Assembly (NCBI RefSeq): GCF_000341285.1
Contig: NW_005178439.1
Location: forward strand, 89,349-153,348
Reading direction: 5' to 3'
DNA length: 64,000 bases
From: Galdieria sulphuraria
Lineage: Eukaryota > Rhodophyta > Bangiophyceae > Galdieriales > Galdieriaceae
Part shown: positions 1-12,358 of the stretch, piece after piece
Layout of the letters: each line of letters opens with the position of its first letter
Numbering within the stretch: the first letter of the stretch is position 1
Made by a program: the position numbers and the translations under genes
Notes under the pieces: model-generated
What the model was told of the DNA's origin: nothing
The model's database searches: none
Seen by the model: only the letters and a program-made list of their open reading frames with translations

Positions 1-572
1 AACTAGAAACTTTGGTCAAGAATGCCACCGAAATATCAAAATTGGAAGATATTTATGAGTCCATGTAGGTAAAATAGAAAGTCTTTGTGTAGCTCTTATT
101 GACATATATATTGGGTTGTATAGTCAACACTTGGTAACTCAGTTGCAACAATTGGAACAACAAAGCAATTTGGCACAAGGCAGCGTACCTTTGGATGTAA
201 GTATATTATGAAACTAGTTATAAAGAACACAGGATGTTATGCATATTTGTAGTTGCTAGAGTGCATAGATCGAGGAGAGAATCCTTCCTTTTATACTTTA
301 GCCAAGTTGTAAGTACTATTTTTGGAAAGAGAAAGCAAGTGACTAAAGAGTAAATAAGAGATCAATGGAAGAAATTGGAATCTGAAAGACAGAAGAAGAT
401 GGAGGCAGTAGGTTGGTTTAGGTGGGTGATAATTGTTATGAATAGATGAAAGTTTTTGTTTGCTGATAGTTATTGTGTATATAGGGATTGTTTGCGTAAA
501 CAATTGGAAGAACAAAATATAAGTTGGAAAGAATATGGAGACGAAGACAAGTCGGAGTCTGAAAACGATTGA
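1..572 (+). CDS. MED10: Mediator complex subunit 10, 5' end outside window
   Basis: MED10 (yeast Nut2) is a small subunit of the Mediator middle module, which links transcription factors to RNA polymerase II. The window opens inside the gene. Four exons can be joined through short introns (about 65-115, 199-250, 309-358 and 422-484). The diagnostic stretch follows the second intron: VPLDLLECIDRGENPSFYT, matching the family consensus in which a leucine-rich helix leads into an ID-x-G-x-NP-x-x-YT motif. The last exon gives a basic then acidic tail (DCLRKQLEEQN, ending SESEND). The N-terminal part before residue LETLVKN is missing only because of the window edge. The next gene starts 221 bp downstream on the same strand. 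The identification rests on motif recall and is firm for the family. Confidence 0.85.
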
Positions 573-793
573 TGAAAGAATAGATGGGTTTCTATTGAGA
601 AGAATAGGTTGTATCTTTGCCTTTACGGATTGTTTCTATCCTATTGATAAGGATTGATTTCATTTTATATACTTTTTATCTGAAAAATCATTAGCAAATG
701 TTGCATTCACAAGTTTTTGTGTATTCTCCTATTCTTCTTTTTATAGAGTCATATTCCGATAGAAACTAAATTTTGAATTGATTTCAATTGGAA

Positions 794-2424
794 ATGGTTG
801 CCTATTTATGTTTCTATTGGAATACTAGTCAGTCTGTTATATTTTACAAAACAAGGCAATGCAAAACACTTTGTTGTAATAAGGGTAGTTTTTCAACGAA
901 ACCCAAGTTTTATATAAGGAACAAGTTGAAGCGTCCATTGGGTTATCGAGTCCAACCAACTATGGAGGATAGAACGAACTTTGCAACGACAAGTATTCAA
1001 GGTTCATAATTCCATTTAGGGCTGAGTTGTTTTCATAATAGTGTGTTTGATAGGAGACTCAAATAGCACTGGAGAGTCGAATATTTCTCAAGCTGTTGGT
1101 TATTCAGAGGAGAGCGATATGTATGTTGACTTGAGGGACTCTCCGAATTTTCAAGTAAAACCTGCAGGAGTCATATCTTTGGCTTGGTTACACTTTAGAA
1201 AGGAATTGGATGGACTCATTCGTAAGGATAAAGTATCCTAGAATTTTGGTTATGGGTCTGAAAAGAGTGAGTTAGGAAGTATGGGTCAATTTTTGGGTTG
1301 GATAGAAAAAGATGAATGGATACCTCCCGACTGCTTTGGTTTTCGTTTGGATAATGAAAAAGTATTTGAAAGACAAAGAGAAAGAGAAAGTAAACAGGAG
1401 AGTTACATAACAACTCCCCGATGGGTGAGCATTCTTTGAGTATCTTTTTGTATATGGTGTGCTTATCCTAGTTGTAGAGTCGTTGGATATACGATGCCTT
1501 GTGTGGTTTTATTGATTGGGCTTATAAAGACAGACCTGTTGAAAGGTTTTGGTTTTTGGAAACGGTTGCTCGTATGCCCTATTTTAGTTATATTTCAGTA
1601 CTTCATCTCTATGAAACTTTGGGTTGGTATATATATATGTATATGTATATTGAAATATCCATATTCTTATGTTCTATTGAGGTTGGTGGAGGAATGGAGA
1701 ATTGCTCAAAATACATTTTGCAGAAGAGTATAATGAATTTCATCATTTGTTGATTATGGAGTCGTTGGGTGGCGATCGAAAATGGTAAAAGAGACAGACT
1801 TTCAAATGGGAAATGAAAAAAAGACTTTTGGTAGGTTGGATAGATTTGTAGCCGAACATGCAGCAGTATTTTATTATTGGATATTGGTGTTATATTTCTT
1901 TCTTTCTCCTTCACTTGCCTATAATTTTTCAGAGTTGGTAGAAGCACATGCAGTAGATACTTATACGGAATTTTTACAAACCAATGAAGAACTACTGAAA
2001 CAGTTGCCTCCTCCCAAGATAGCTGAACGTTATTATTTGGCTGATAATTTGTATATGTTTGACGAGTAAGTAAATCATAAAAGGTTTTGAGTTGATCGAC
2101 TTGGAATAGATTTCAGAATCATACTCCAGGTACTAGGAGACCTCCTTGTGATAATCTCTACGATGTATTTTGTAATATTCGTGATGATGAAATGGAACAT
2201 GTCAAGGTGAGTCGGATAAATATTACATTTATCTGTGACTGATCGACATACTCTTCTAGACAATGCATGCCTGTCAGGATTACTCAAAACTGGGTAAAAT
2301 AGTACTCAGTCCACATGCCACATATGAAAATCAAAATAGAACAAAGACTATTCAACAAAAGAGGAAATATTGGAAGCAATGGGTACAACGAGTTACTCCT
2401 AAAAAGAACAAAACCCAACCATAA
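794..2424 (+). CDS. PTOX: Plastid terminal oxidase (PTOX / IMMUTANS type alternative oxidase)
   Basis: This is a di-iron plastoquinol oxidase that passes electrons from plastoquinol to oxygen in chlororespiration and carotenoid desaturation. About eight exons join cleanly. Iron ligands expected in the family are visible: the E of [14 protein letters not shown] and H of [12 protein letters not shown], the E of ELVEAHA, and the E and H of [11 protein letters not shown]. The [24 protein letters not shown] block and the [13 protein letters not shown] block are typical of plastid rather than mitochondrial alternative oxidase. The first 60 or so residues after the ATG at 794 are basic and poor in acids, as expected for a plastid transit peptide. 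Introns are 40-70 bp; one contains a TA-rich run (about 1627-1655), and its donor (GTTGGT, near 1622) is ambiguous because GGTTGGT occurs at both ends. The C-terminal tail is lysine-rich. Confidence 0.92.
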
Positions 2425-2566
2425 TACAATTTTTTATCTTTTAAGACTATCTGAAACTTGGTCACATAATGCCACAATTATGTTGTTTGGCATATTGCTT
2501 ATTGAGTTGCAATTCTTCTCTTGTAAACAAACCTATTCAAATACATATCCTCTTTTCAGAATCCTC

Positions 2567-3243
2567 CTATTTGAAAAAAAACCATCCGTTCTTACCATTT
2601 TCTACAGCAAACTGGGCAAACTTTTCTTCTTCTTCTTCTTTCCAACGACGAAACTGTACTCCATCATTACTATTGTTATGCAATGGATCAACGACAACTA
2701 TTCTATACATACCTGTTTGGGTGTCGAAATATCTTCCGGAATGAGTTTATTCTTTTTCCAGTGGGATATGTTTGCAGCCAAGATGGCGTTGGGAACGCGA
2801 ATGAACTCGTTATCCTCCTTTACATGTTGTTCCATAACCAGTTGTGCTCTCTCTTTGATTTTCTTTTCCTCGAATGCTCTTAAATAGTTCAGAACTTGAT
2901 GGCGTCCTTTCCACTGCGCACGCGCTTCGTCAATATCCTGTCTACCCTTGAAAACCAACATATCGACCAGCTTTCTATCTTGAACGTTTCGATGCCTTTC
3001 AAACAAGTCTCGAATACACGCAGCCACATCTTCCTTGCCTTCATTCAAGCGATAGTGTTTTCGAATATCTGGAACACTTTTCAACGCATATCGATACAAG
3101 TGGATCACTCTTTCTCGTGCTTCCTGTTCTGTGGTTGACAACCCTGAAGACTCTCTTCCAGTTCCTCCTGTATAATCATACTCAGTAGAGAATCTACGTA
3201 AAGAGAACACAAGTCCTCTTTTATGGTGCATAAGATTTTTCAT
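2567..3243 (-). CDS. NDUFA6: NADH dehydrogenase (complex I) LYR subunit NDUFA6/B14
   Basis: This accessory subunit of mitochondrial complex I belongs to the LYR-motif family and binds mitochondrial acyl carrier protein. The LYR signature appears as RVIHLYRYALK, followed by VPDIRKHYRLNE, and then LVDMLVFKGRQDIDEARAQW, which matches the conserved VDLLVxKGxxEL...W segment of NDUFA6. The N-terminus (MKNLMHHKRGLVFSLRRFST) looks like a mitochondrial presequence. The first exon runs to about 2716; an intron of about 60 bp (donor GTATGT) leads to a second exon rich in glutamate and ending near 2567. The last exon is less certain because a further possible donor, GTAAGA, lies before the stop. The gene converges with PTOX, leaving about 140 bp. 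Confidence 0.85.
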
Positions 3244-3376
3244 AATGGCAACAATGAATGAATGATTTTTTCACGAGGAAAGAAAAAATGTAAAGAAAGC
3301 GCCTTTTTTGGGGGGGGAAAAAGAAGAGCCTACAAGTCGATTCTTTCTTTCAACTTGTGAAGCTTTGACTTGCCGC

Positions 3377-4072
3377 TCAGTTGGTGTTGCAACAACGTGA
3401 TAACCATTGAGACGTAAGAGGTTTCAAGTCTTCACTACGACAATCCAATAAAGTTGTCAAGGTATCTAAACATTCTCTTTCGACTTGGTTCATTCTATCT
3501 CTATCTAAAGCTTCTTCGTGGTCATAACCCAAGAGATGACAAAACCCATGAACCAATACACTAGCAAACTGATAAGTTGGTAATACTCCTCTCTTTTCAG
3601 CCACTCTTTTTACATAAGGAACCGAAATGACAACATCTCCCATATCCCGAAATTCTACGTTAGAGTCTAAAGGCACTTCAAAGGAATGATCAATACGGTC
3701 GTTGTGCAACATTTGTAGCTCCTTTTGAATAATGGCTGAATAAGGTTGCAATCGACCTTGTTGGAATAAACCAGTTGGAAACGATAGCACATCGGTAGCT
3801 CCGTGTATTCCACGAAATTGACTATTAAGCAATCGAATGTAACGATCAGTTGTCAGTTTTACACTATATTCATATTCTTTCAACTGAAAATGATCTAATA
3901 ATGCGTAGCACATTTCTTCTACTTTGCTTTTGGAGAGGAACAAAGTCTTCCGAAGTCTGCATAATACCAATGCCATCGAAAGAATCGAGCAATTTTCATC
4001 ATTTCTTGTTGTTGAATATTTTTGAATAGGGATAGCATCAAAATATGTCGATAGAAAGATGGCCTGAGACAT
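3377..4072 (-). CDS. ybeY: YbeY endoribonuclease, organellar
   Basis: YbeY is a zinc-dependent single-strand endoribonuclease for rRNA maturation; eukaryotic copies act in plastids or mitochondria. The zinc motif HxxxHxxxxDH is visible as HGFCHLLGYDHE, and GATDVLSFP upstream matches the conserved T-DVLSFP element. The protein is about 230 residues, longer than bacterial YbeY because of an N-terminal extension (SQAIFLSTYFDAIPIQKYST) that looks like an organellar targeting peptide. The reading frame opens with GTG at 4084; the first ATG is at 4072 and is taken as the start. That ATG overlaps the NUP188 ATG at 4045 by 28 bp on the opposite strand, so the two genes appear to share overlapping 5' ends. 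The gap to the NDUFA6 start at 3243 includes a run of G near 3310. Confidence 0.92.
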   Translation of the reverse strand: MSQAIFLSTYFDAIPIQKYSTTRNDENCSILSMALVLCRLRKTLFLSKSKVEEMCYALLDHFQLKEYEYSVKLTTDRYIRLLNSQFRGIHGATDVLSFPTGLFQQGRLQPYSAIIQKELQMLHNDRIDHSFEVPLDSNVEFRDMGDVVISVPYVKRVAEKRGVLPTYQFASVLVHGFCHLLGYDHEEALDRDRMNQVERECLDTLTTLLDCRSEDLKPLTSQWLSRCCNTN

Positions 4073-7000
4073 CAACCTTTTCACAAGTCATTCATAGGGT
4101 TCGAAAAGCCCACCAACCTACGGAAACTATAGAGAACACAATACAAGTCTATTTGCCCAAAGCTATAGAGATATTTTGTGCAAAGAGCGTCAGAGAAAAC
4201 AAGGAAAGTTCACAAAGTGGACAACGACAACAAGGTAAACAGTGTCCTTGGAAAGGTTTTTATTCCTTTGTGAAAACTAGAGTATTAGTGATGTGGAGAG
4301 GAAAGAAGCTGGAACCTTCAGAAGCTGAGTGGTTGAAAGCGAAACAACTCAGTGAAGTGCTGGGAACATCTGAAAGCTTAGCGGTCCTTTTGATTAGGGA
4401 ATATATTTCTGCAGTGAGTTTTCCGCTCCTTTTTTTTCTCAGTTGAAGCAATCCATTTATTGATCCTTTTTCAAAGGTTTATGTGAAATTCAACGATTCT
4501 GTTGCAGATTTGTCGTTGTTTGATTTGATAAAGTATTTTTACTCGGATGAACATGCTGCATATTGCTTTCTTGCACAGATATTAGATATCTGTCAAGATC
4601 AAGAACATCCTTTGCATGCTTTGTGTAATGAAATTTGGTCTAGTAAAGTTGAGAGCGAAGTATTTAAACTAGGTAGGCACAGTCAACAGATTTTAAAAGA
4701 TAAATATGTTAAACATTGTTTTTGAAGATGAAAAGAATTATTCATTTGCCAATTTGGGATTGCAAATGTTGAATCATATTTTGGATAGTGAAGGTATTCT
4801 CGTAGGTTGGAAGCAGTCATCGAATTTATTAAATTATGACAAATATCGTCAAGTATGAAGGAATATTTGATTGTGTTGAGTGGATGATAACATTGGAATA
4901 GGAAGTGTTGGAGTTTGAATCTTATCGTCTTTTATGGACTTTGGAATTATTGTTCTTATATCATTATTCTCATAGGTGTTCTCTAAACAAACTTTTGGAA
5001 TTGGTTCAATTGTTACCGAAAATGACTACAATCATAGAAACTACTCGAACTTGGCATTGGAAATGTTATCTTACCTTTCATGGTCTTTTGATCGAAATAT
5101 TGTGTTTAGAAGAATGGATAGACATGCAATGGGGAACATCACAGGACGGTAAGTGAGTGCTATTTACTACATCTAGCATATATGTAATATTTAGACAACA
5201 ATTCTATAACAGAACACCAAACCGAGACTGTTTCCAAGTCATATAGCGACATCGACCTTACTGGACTATGTACACAAATGGAAGCTTTATTTTCATCTAG
5301 AAATAATGTTGGTACTATTTCCATAGCAGAATTGGTTTGGTCCGTTTTTCTATATCTTATTTCGCATAAGAAATGGGAACATCAAGAAAGTCTCTTATCT
5401 GAACACCAACGACAGTTGTGGTCATCTTGTGCTCGAATGCACTTTTCACAAGCAGTTTCGAGTGGTGCAATTGAACAACTTGATCAAATATTGCGTAATA
5501 CACCTTTTGTGAATCCTTATTCGCTACAAGAGACACATGGAAAGTTGAATGGCATCTTTTTTGGTTTTTTAGAGACGCTCTTTGTATCTTTTATTCCTCG
5601 ACAATTGAATGTTTCTGAGGTAGGCAAAGTCTTTTCTTTTGGGAAATGATAAACTGATCGTCTTATCTTTCTTTTATATAGCGTACCATCCTGAATCGAC
5701 TGTTTGTGAGTACCATGAAGAATATTGTTCCTATTATTCAACATATTTGGTGGATTTTTCAAGAAGCATCCGATGGGAAGTACAACAATGGCTATCATGG
5801 TTTATTACTACATTCCTTGGCTCAATTTCCACTTGAGATGCAGTTAAGTTGTCAGTTACTGAGTGGTTTGATTGGGAATGAATGGAGTGCTTATCGTGTA
5901 TTTCAATTAATTGAAAATGAGTTGCCATTTTACACGAGCAATGTGGATCCCAATAATATATCCAATATTCACTTATTATCATTGGAACAGTTCCGAATTC
6001 AATGCAACGAAGATTGGTTATTTTCAAAATGGGCTACATTAGGAGTTCCCGTTGTTTGGAATGGATATTTGATGACACAAGATGGACAAAAAAGTAGTTA
6101 CAATTGTATTGGTTTCTATGTGGAATCGGAATCCAAAGTTGTTTGGAGAATGCATTGGAATGGTTGGAAGTATATTTCTTATTTTATTCGAAAGGTGTTG
6201 GAAGCTTTGAAATGGAATGAAGACTCATGGTAGTAATATCCTTCTTTCGATTGTTCGCACATGACTTGGAATTTTCATAGGAAAGCTTACTATTCGGAGC
6301 TGATTGGTTTGCTGGAATTGATTCATCGTTTGATAATACATGGAGATGATTCATGTATAAATGGCATTCTTTCATATATTGATGCGAAAAATTGGATTGC
6401 TCTTTACAGTGCTTTTATGGACAACTTTTTAAGAACAGAGCCATATACATTAAGAGGTGAAGACACACAAGAGTATGTTGTAGGGAATTGAAGAAAACTT
6501 CAATTACTAATGAATGATTGACTTAGGTTAAAAATGAAACAGTATCATATTTTACAAGATATCCTTCATTGTTTGAATGGTTTTGTTGTATCGAGTCCAC
6601 ATTTGGTTTCATTATTATGTGAACATGTAGAAGAATGGTGTGATTGGTTTCCCAAGTTATCCAAATATACTTCCATTCTTTCTTCTATGTTACAGATATG
6701 GACATGTTTATTACATAGTGGTTTTGATTTATCCGATGAAAGTAAGTGGTTGATACATTTTGGATCTAGTTCCTAAAATCATGTATAGAGAAGAAGAGAA
6801 TGTTTTCTCAATCACTTTATCTTTTGAGAACTAGGAGACCTATTGGTAATAGACTCTTATGGGAGACAAGTGATGATATGTATCTTTATATCAATTGTAT
6901 TCTTTCTCTTTCAAATGCACCGTTGGAGATTCTGTTTCCTTTGGATTGGATAAAGCCTTTGGAACATTTTTGTGATATGTGGCTCTCTAAAAGACATGAG

Positions 7001-10000
7001 GAAAGGAATACTTGGTTATCTAGCTTGGAATGGAACACTTTGGATTGGAGATGGTTTGACAAACAAAATGAAGAACAAAGAATACAACAGGGTTATTCTC
7101 TTTTAGGATATTGTTTGGTTCATTTTATTTACAAACAGAATTGTACCAAGAATAGTAGTCTTTTGTCTCATTGGTGGACAACTTTGGCTCATTCTCGTGG
7201 TTTGATAAGAGTATTGGCTTATTTATCTTTCAATGCACAACAATTTGCTGTGGTTCACGAACAAATATTGAAATATGTATTGTTGGAATTGGAATGGAAC
7301 GATTCTAATTGGCCAAAGTTCATTCAGTTCTTATTTGGAGAACAAGTCGATAATCAACGTTCATCATCGTACATGATTGCTTCTAGGTGTTTGATACAAC
7401 TCTTTCAAGGTCTAAGTTCAAATCCTTTTCATCAAGACTCCATTCCACAGGTAAATTAACAAGTCTCTCTTGATGCTGATAATATCCTTTTTAATTTGTT
7501 GGTGTTCTGTTTAGGTATTATGGCCTGAAGATGAGGAGGCTCATATCTTGGTCAATTCATTTCTATTTAATGTCATATCTTCAGATGTTTGTTTATCAAC
7601 TTTATCCACTTTTGTTGTTTGCAATGGATGGAAAGGTGATCAAAGAGGTCTTTCTCGTACATTTATTTCTTTTCCAAAGTCGACATCACATCAAGTTGAG
7701 GCAAGTTGTTTTATAATGTGTTTGTTTTATGCATCTGAATGATGGGAGGATAGGGCTTTTTGAAAAGTAAGAATATGGACTTTGAATGGCTATCTACTTG
7801 TGTAGATTTATTGAGTACTTTGAAAAGTCGATTATTGGATAGCAACAGTTGTTTGGAACGTGGAGATGGAATTCGTTTTCTTTCCTTGGTGAATTTATTG
7901 AAAGAAGCGTGGCTTAGTTTTGGTAGTGTTTGGTTACAAGATGTTTGGGAAAAATTTGGTGTGTGGAGGTTGCTGCTTTCCTTTGTGAATCGGGAATGGA
8001 ATAAAGAAAATGTCTTTGCATGGGTATGTCGACTTTTGGAGAACAAAGATGACAAAGGTAATTATGGCAGACACATGCAATGTTGTTGACTCATTTCAAA
8101 ACTTAGATTATCTGGATGAAATGGCAGGTTGGCTGCAAGGCATTTCTGTATTATTGAACTGGTTTGCCTTGGAGATATTTGATGCTTTTCGTTTTTCAAA
8201 TGAGGATGACGATGAAAATGCTACTTTTCTTTGGTCTCTTACTTATCAAGAACTGGATTTGGATGGTTTGGAATATTTATGGACGAAATGTATTGAAATT
8301 TGGTTGCAAAGCATTCAAACTATGGATGGAAAGGAATCATGTCCACATTTATATTCCATTATGAGAACTTATGAAAATTGGTTTTATCAATGGAAGAAGG
8401 ACGAGAAAGATTGGCAAGAATGGATACCATTATGGTATTATGAAACTATTTGTATTATTCCTGGAGAATGTTTTTATGATATTTCTTATCATCCTTATGC
8501 CCATTTTTGGAGTAAAAAGGACGTTGAGTTATTGGAGAAAATGCATCTTCAGACGAGTCGCTTTCAAGCAATTGGAAAATGCATCGATTCTTTGTATCAT
8601 TTGTATTTTGCAACGATGGTGAGAATTTCCACAGAGAAGAATCGATATCATTCTTTTTGGAGTCACATGTGGAACAAGATATTGGACTATTTGTCTTGTC
8701 TTCCTTGTGTAATGACTTTAGTTGATGGAATTCTTGCACAATGGTTATTAGATATGGCACATCATTCCAAGTTGCAAGATGATATTTATCCATTGGATGC
8801 TGATCACATTTTATTGTTAAATAAGGCTTGGAAACAATCAAAGAATGTTTTTACCTTTTTGGATATGTATCAAATAACATCTGTTCCATATCGTTTGAAT
8901 TTATTGAGTTTATGGCAACAACCATGGGAAAGAAATCGCAAGTGGTTTCAAGTGGTAAGTGATATATGTAATGTTGGATTGCATGTGAAGATACTGAATG
9001 CATCTATTTTCAATAGCATTTACTATTTATTCTAAGTAAAGTCTTATCAAAACAAAGAAGACACAATCCTTATATTTCATTATCCGAAGACCAAATCGAC
9101 AAGTCTGAAAATACTTTGCAGAATACAACAACTCTATTCCAAGTTATCAGTCAAATATTACAAGATGCCATGCAAGAAGACGAAGTAAACTCTATTGAAT
9201 TCAAAGCAGTTTATATGCATGCCTGGAGTGTCTTATTGTGCCATTTGCCTTGTGCATTTTTACAAACTTTATATCCCAATATGCTGAAGGAATGGTCACA
9301 ACGAATATTAGGGTTATGGAAGGAATGGATATCTATGCAAAGTACAAATGGGGAACAAGAGAATAGAATCACTTTGTTATTGTCAAGTCGATGGAGAATC
9401 ATGGATCAGTTGCTACTTATGCATATCCAATTGTGGTTAGCTATACCTGATTCTTCTCATTGTTTACAATGGAAGGAAAGTTTTCTCCAAGAGTGTATAT
9501 CTTATGCGTCATTAGATATACAATCCGATGTAGTTCCTTACTTTGATAGTCAAAATGCTCCTAATATACAACATTTTTATGATACTTTATTGAGACAACG
9601 ACAACCGTAAGTTCAAGTTACATTGTTGCTTTTATTGTTGGATGTGAAAATGAATACTCAAAGTTGTTGTTTAGATGGCATCGTTATTGGGTACATCGAT
9701 TAGCTGCCTTATCATTGCATGGTTTCGTATCAGAGAGTCATCATTCTTCACATCAAGTTGTATTGCAATGGATATCCACTCATGTTTCATTCATTGAAGA
9801 GTCGTTGCATTTATTTCCTCGACCATTGGGAGATATGAACAACGAAGAACAAATGGGGAGTCCTCATGCTTATTGGAACCTTGCCAGAATAGAAGAAATG
9901 GAACAATTATGCACCTTACTGCATAGTCTATATAGTGATTCCAAGTCATTGTTTCAAAACTATCTTCCAGAAGTATATCGTCATTTGCTTATTTGTCTCT

Positions 10001-11067
10001 ATAGATATCTTTATCAAGTACGTCCAACCCAATTGTTTTCATATCTCATTCAACTTTATTTCTTAAACAGTTGTATCGTTTACTACAAAATGGAGTATTC
10101 ATAGAATGGTGGATAAAGCCAATGACAACTTTAGAACATGAACAAAGTAATACAAGTCCTAATAATATCAAGGCCAAGTCATTTTCATCTGAATGGACAA
10201 AAGAAGACGAAGAAACTGAAGGAGTTCATTTTCAATGGACTGGCACTTCACCTCTTATTCCATCGACACCACAAGCTACATCACCCGTATTTTGGAAACG
10301 AAGATTGGAATTATCTCCTAAGAAGTTAGCTTTGACTCAAACTTTTTCTGAGAAGAAGAGAGGATACAAAAGTATATTTGGTCAAGTAAGTATACACCTT
10401 TATGTAAATGATATATATATACATATATTTATATATTCTATTATCGAATATTATTATTTTTTTACTTATAGCGTGTATTGAATTCTTTGATGAGAAGTTT
10501 GATGTTAACTATGAGTTGTTGGAAATATGCCATTCAACAAGATTGGGAGAACATCGATTGGGAACCAAGTCTATTTTTATCTTCTCAAAAGCCTAGTCTT
10601 GGGATATTTTTAGCTATTCCTATTATGCTCGTTCCTTATTCATGTTCTATTTCATCAAACAGTAAGTATTATCTTCCCTTTTTTTTATATAAAGGAAATA
10701 TTAACCCAATTTGAAGCTGTCTTGAGTTGGTATTTGGATCACATTTTAGATGATTGTTTTCTGATTGTTTGTATATCTGGTCGTCGATATGAACAACAAC
10801 AAACTTCTTTACAGGTGAGTGAGTGAGATGATCATATTGTATTTTAGTTCACAACTCATGATTGGATAGAAGAATATACAGTCTTTGAGGTTGAAAGAAG
10901 ATATTGCGAAACGTTGGTTTCCTATTATGGAAACCATTCAGAAACGTTGTATGAGAGATTCTGATCGTTGGTATAGTTGGAAATGTGTGAAAGAATGGCT
11001 GCAATATTCTTCTTTATCCGTTGGAAAAGAAATTTCCAGATCATCCGTCCAAGAGAATGATGCTTAA
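4045..11067 (+). CDS. NUP188: Nucleoporin NUP188-like inner-ring scaffold protein
   Basis: This is the largest gene in the window: a chain of exons in one orientation that encodes an all-helical protein of well over 1,800 residues, separated by short introns (for example 4414-4476 and 4673-4727). It has no enzyme motifs. Three segments align with my recollection of animal NUP188: a helical block around 4540-4670 (CFLAQILDICQDQEHPL), the block around 4915-5010 (LLWTLELLFLYHYSHRCSLN), and an SH3-like segment around 6080-6180 (NCIGFYVESESKVVWRMHWN). NUP188 is a member of the NUP205/NUP192 family and builds the inner ring of the nuclear pore. The C-terminal half (about 7750-11067) is long, tryptophan-rich and helical. 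Exon joins were checked only at several places, so individual boundaries need transcript support. Confidence 0.72.
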
Positions 11068-11101
11068 GTTTGTGGTTTTTGGAGAGGATTGATTGTGGAA
11101 C

Positions 11102-11978
11102 ATGTCTTTAAACCATTCTCAGAATATAGAGACAAGTGAAGAAAACAATCCTACAGAAACCAATACAGGTTTAAGAAAGAGAGTAGTGCATAACGCAGAA
11201 AGTAGTCAAGATAAAAACTTGTCTTGTTCAGAAAAGGAAACCCATTCTTCTCTCTTTGACTGTCATATTTGTTTTGACTCTCCTAATGACCCTGTTGTAA
11301 CACCTTGTGGACACTTATATTGTTGGTCTTGTATTTACAAGGTACGTGGGTTAGATAATAATCTGTAAACTTCATATTTACATACAACAATAGTGGATGG
11401 CTGCACACCCTGACTGTCCTTCTTGTCCTTTATGCAAGTCAAGTATAGAGAAAGATAAGATAATTCCTATTTATGGTAGAAATGGACAAGACCAAGTAGA
11501 CCCCAGAACTAAAGTTATTCCGGATATTCCTGCCAGACCAAGTGGACAACGAACAGGTAAGTCTTTTGAAGTCTCTGTTGATAAGAATCTCAACTTACAC
11601 TCTTTTCATAGAACTACCACGTTCTTCTTCTACTAGTCAGTCTTCAGGAGGAGGAGCTTTCCATTCCCCACATTCTCCCTTTTATGGCAGTCCTTTCTAT
11701 CCTGGACCCTTTTCTTCTCCTGTTCATCATAGTAACTTTGGTCCATTTTCAGTTTCAGCTTTTGGTCCTTTTCCTTCTTTATTTGGATTGCAGTTTACAT
11801 ATCCTCCACCACAGAGTACGGGTTCTGTACCAGGTAAGTTTGGCAATAGTGATGAATAAGGTATTGATGACTAGTTGATTTAGAAACGATGACGGAAGAA
11901 CAAGCCAATCAGGCTTTTGTTTCTCGTTTATTGTTGGTAATGGGTCTACTTATCATATTGTGTCTTTTATTTGTATGA
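11102..11978 (+). CDS. RNF5/RNF185/RMA-type membrane-anchored RING E3 ubiquitin ligase
   Basis: The product is a predicted ER-anchored ubiquitin ligase of the RMA/RNF185 family, which acts in ER-associated degradation. A C3HC4 RING finger spans the first intron: FDCHICFDSPNDPVVTPCGH, then YCWSCIYKW, and CPLCKSSIE in exon 2. The conserved K-W dipeptide after the sixth zinc ligand is regenerated by the splice (11342-11393). A glycine-, proline- and serine-rich linker (SPHSPFYGSPFYPGPFSS) follows. The last exon encodes a single hydrophobic segment LLLVMGLLIILCLLFV right at the C-terminus, typical of tail-anchored RMA ligases. Four exons are supported (introns about 11342-11393, 11557-11611, 11835-11883). 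The gene begins 34 bp after the NUP188 stop on the same strand. Confidence 0.85.
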
Positions 11979-12103
11979 AAACAGGAATTTCCTACGAATT
12001 ACGCACACTAATAAAGCAATGTATCAGCTTTGAAGTATTCTAGTGAAACTACTAGAACTACCATCTTCAGCTTCTAAAAAGCCAAGTATGAAAAGTTGTA
12101 TAT

Positions 12104-12358
12104 ATGAATAGTAGAAAGGTTTTGTTACACATTCATTCACTGCATTGGCTGCTACACTATGTTATACAACACAAGAATATGAAATTGTCATTTTGTTTTC
12201 TACTAAGCAACTGGATGGATGTGATATACAAAACACTTTCGAGAGAAATCGATTCCAAATATTTCCAATATTCTTCCTATTTGACAACAAGGAATGACTT
12301 GATATTCTACGAGTTGTCATTTCTTCTTCATAGAGAGAGACTAACTAGAATATTATGA
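12104..12358 (+). other. Uncertain small coding region between the RING gene and FAM98
   Basis: About 370 bp separate the RING gene stop (11978) and the 3' end of the FAM98-like gene (12353). Two overlapping forward frames look plausible as exons. One is open from 12104 to 12358 and encodes a helical peptide (SLHWLLHYVIQHKN). The other is open from 12118 to 12297 and reads SFTALAATLCYTTQEYEI. Neither has a convincing start in place, and short candidate introns upstream (donors GTATTC at about 12033 and GTATGA at about 12087) would be unusually small. I recognise no family. It may be a small gene or simply open sequence. Confidence 0.25.

Noticed and set aside
1609-1947. 112-codon minus-strand frame opposite PTOX
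   Set aside because: It lies over exons with strong PTOX conservation and a TA-rich intron; low-complexity Ile/Tyr run.
7711-8055. 114-codon minus-strand frame inside NUP188
   Set aside because: It is the shadow of a leucine- and tryptophan-rich helical exon on the plus strand.
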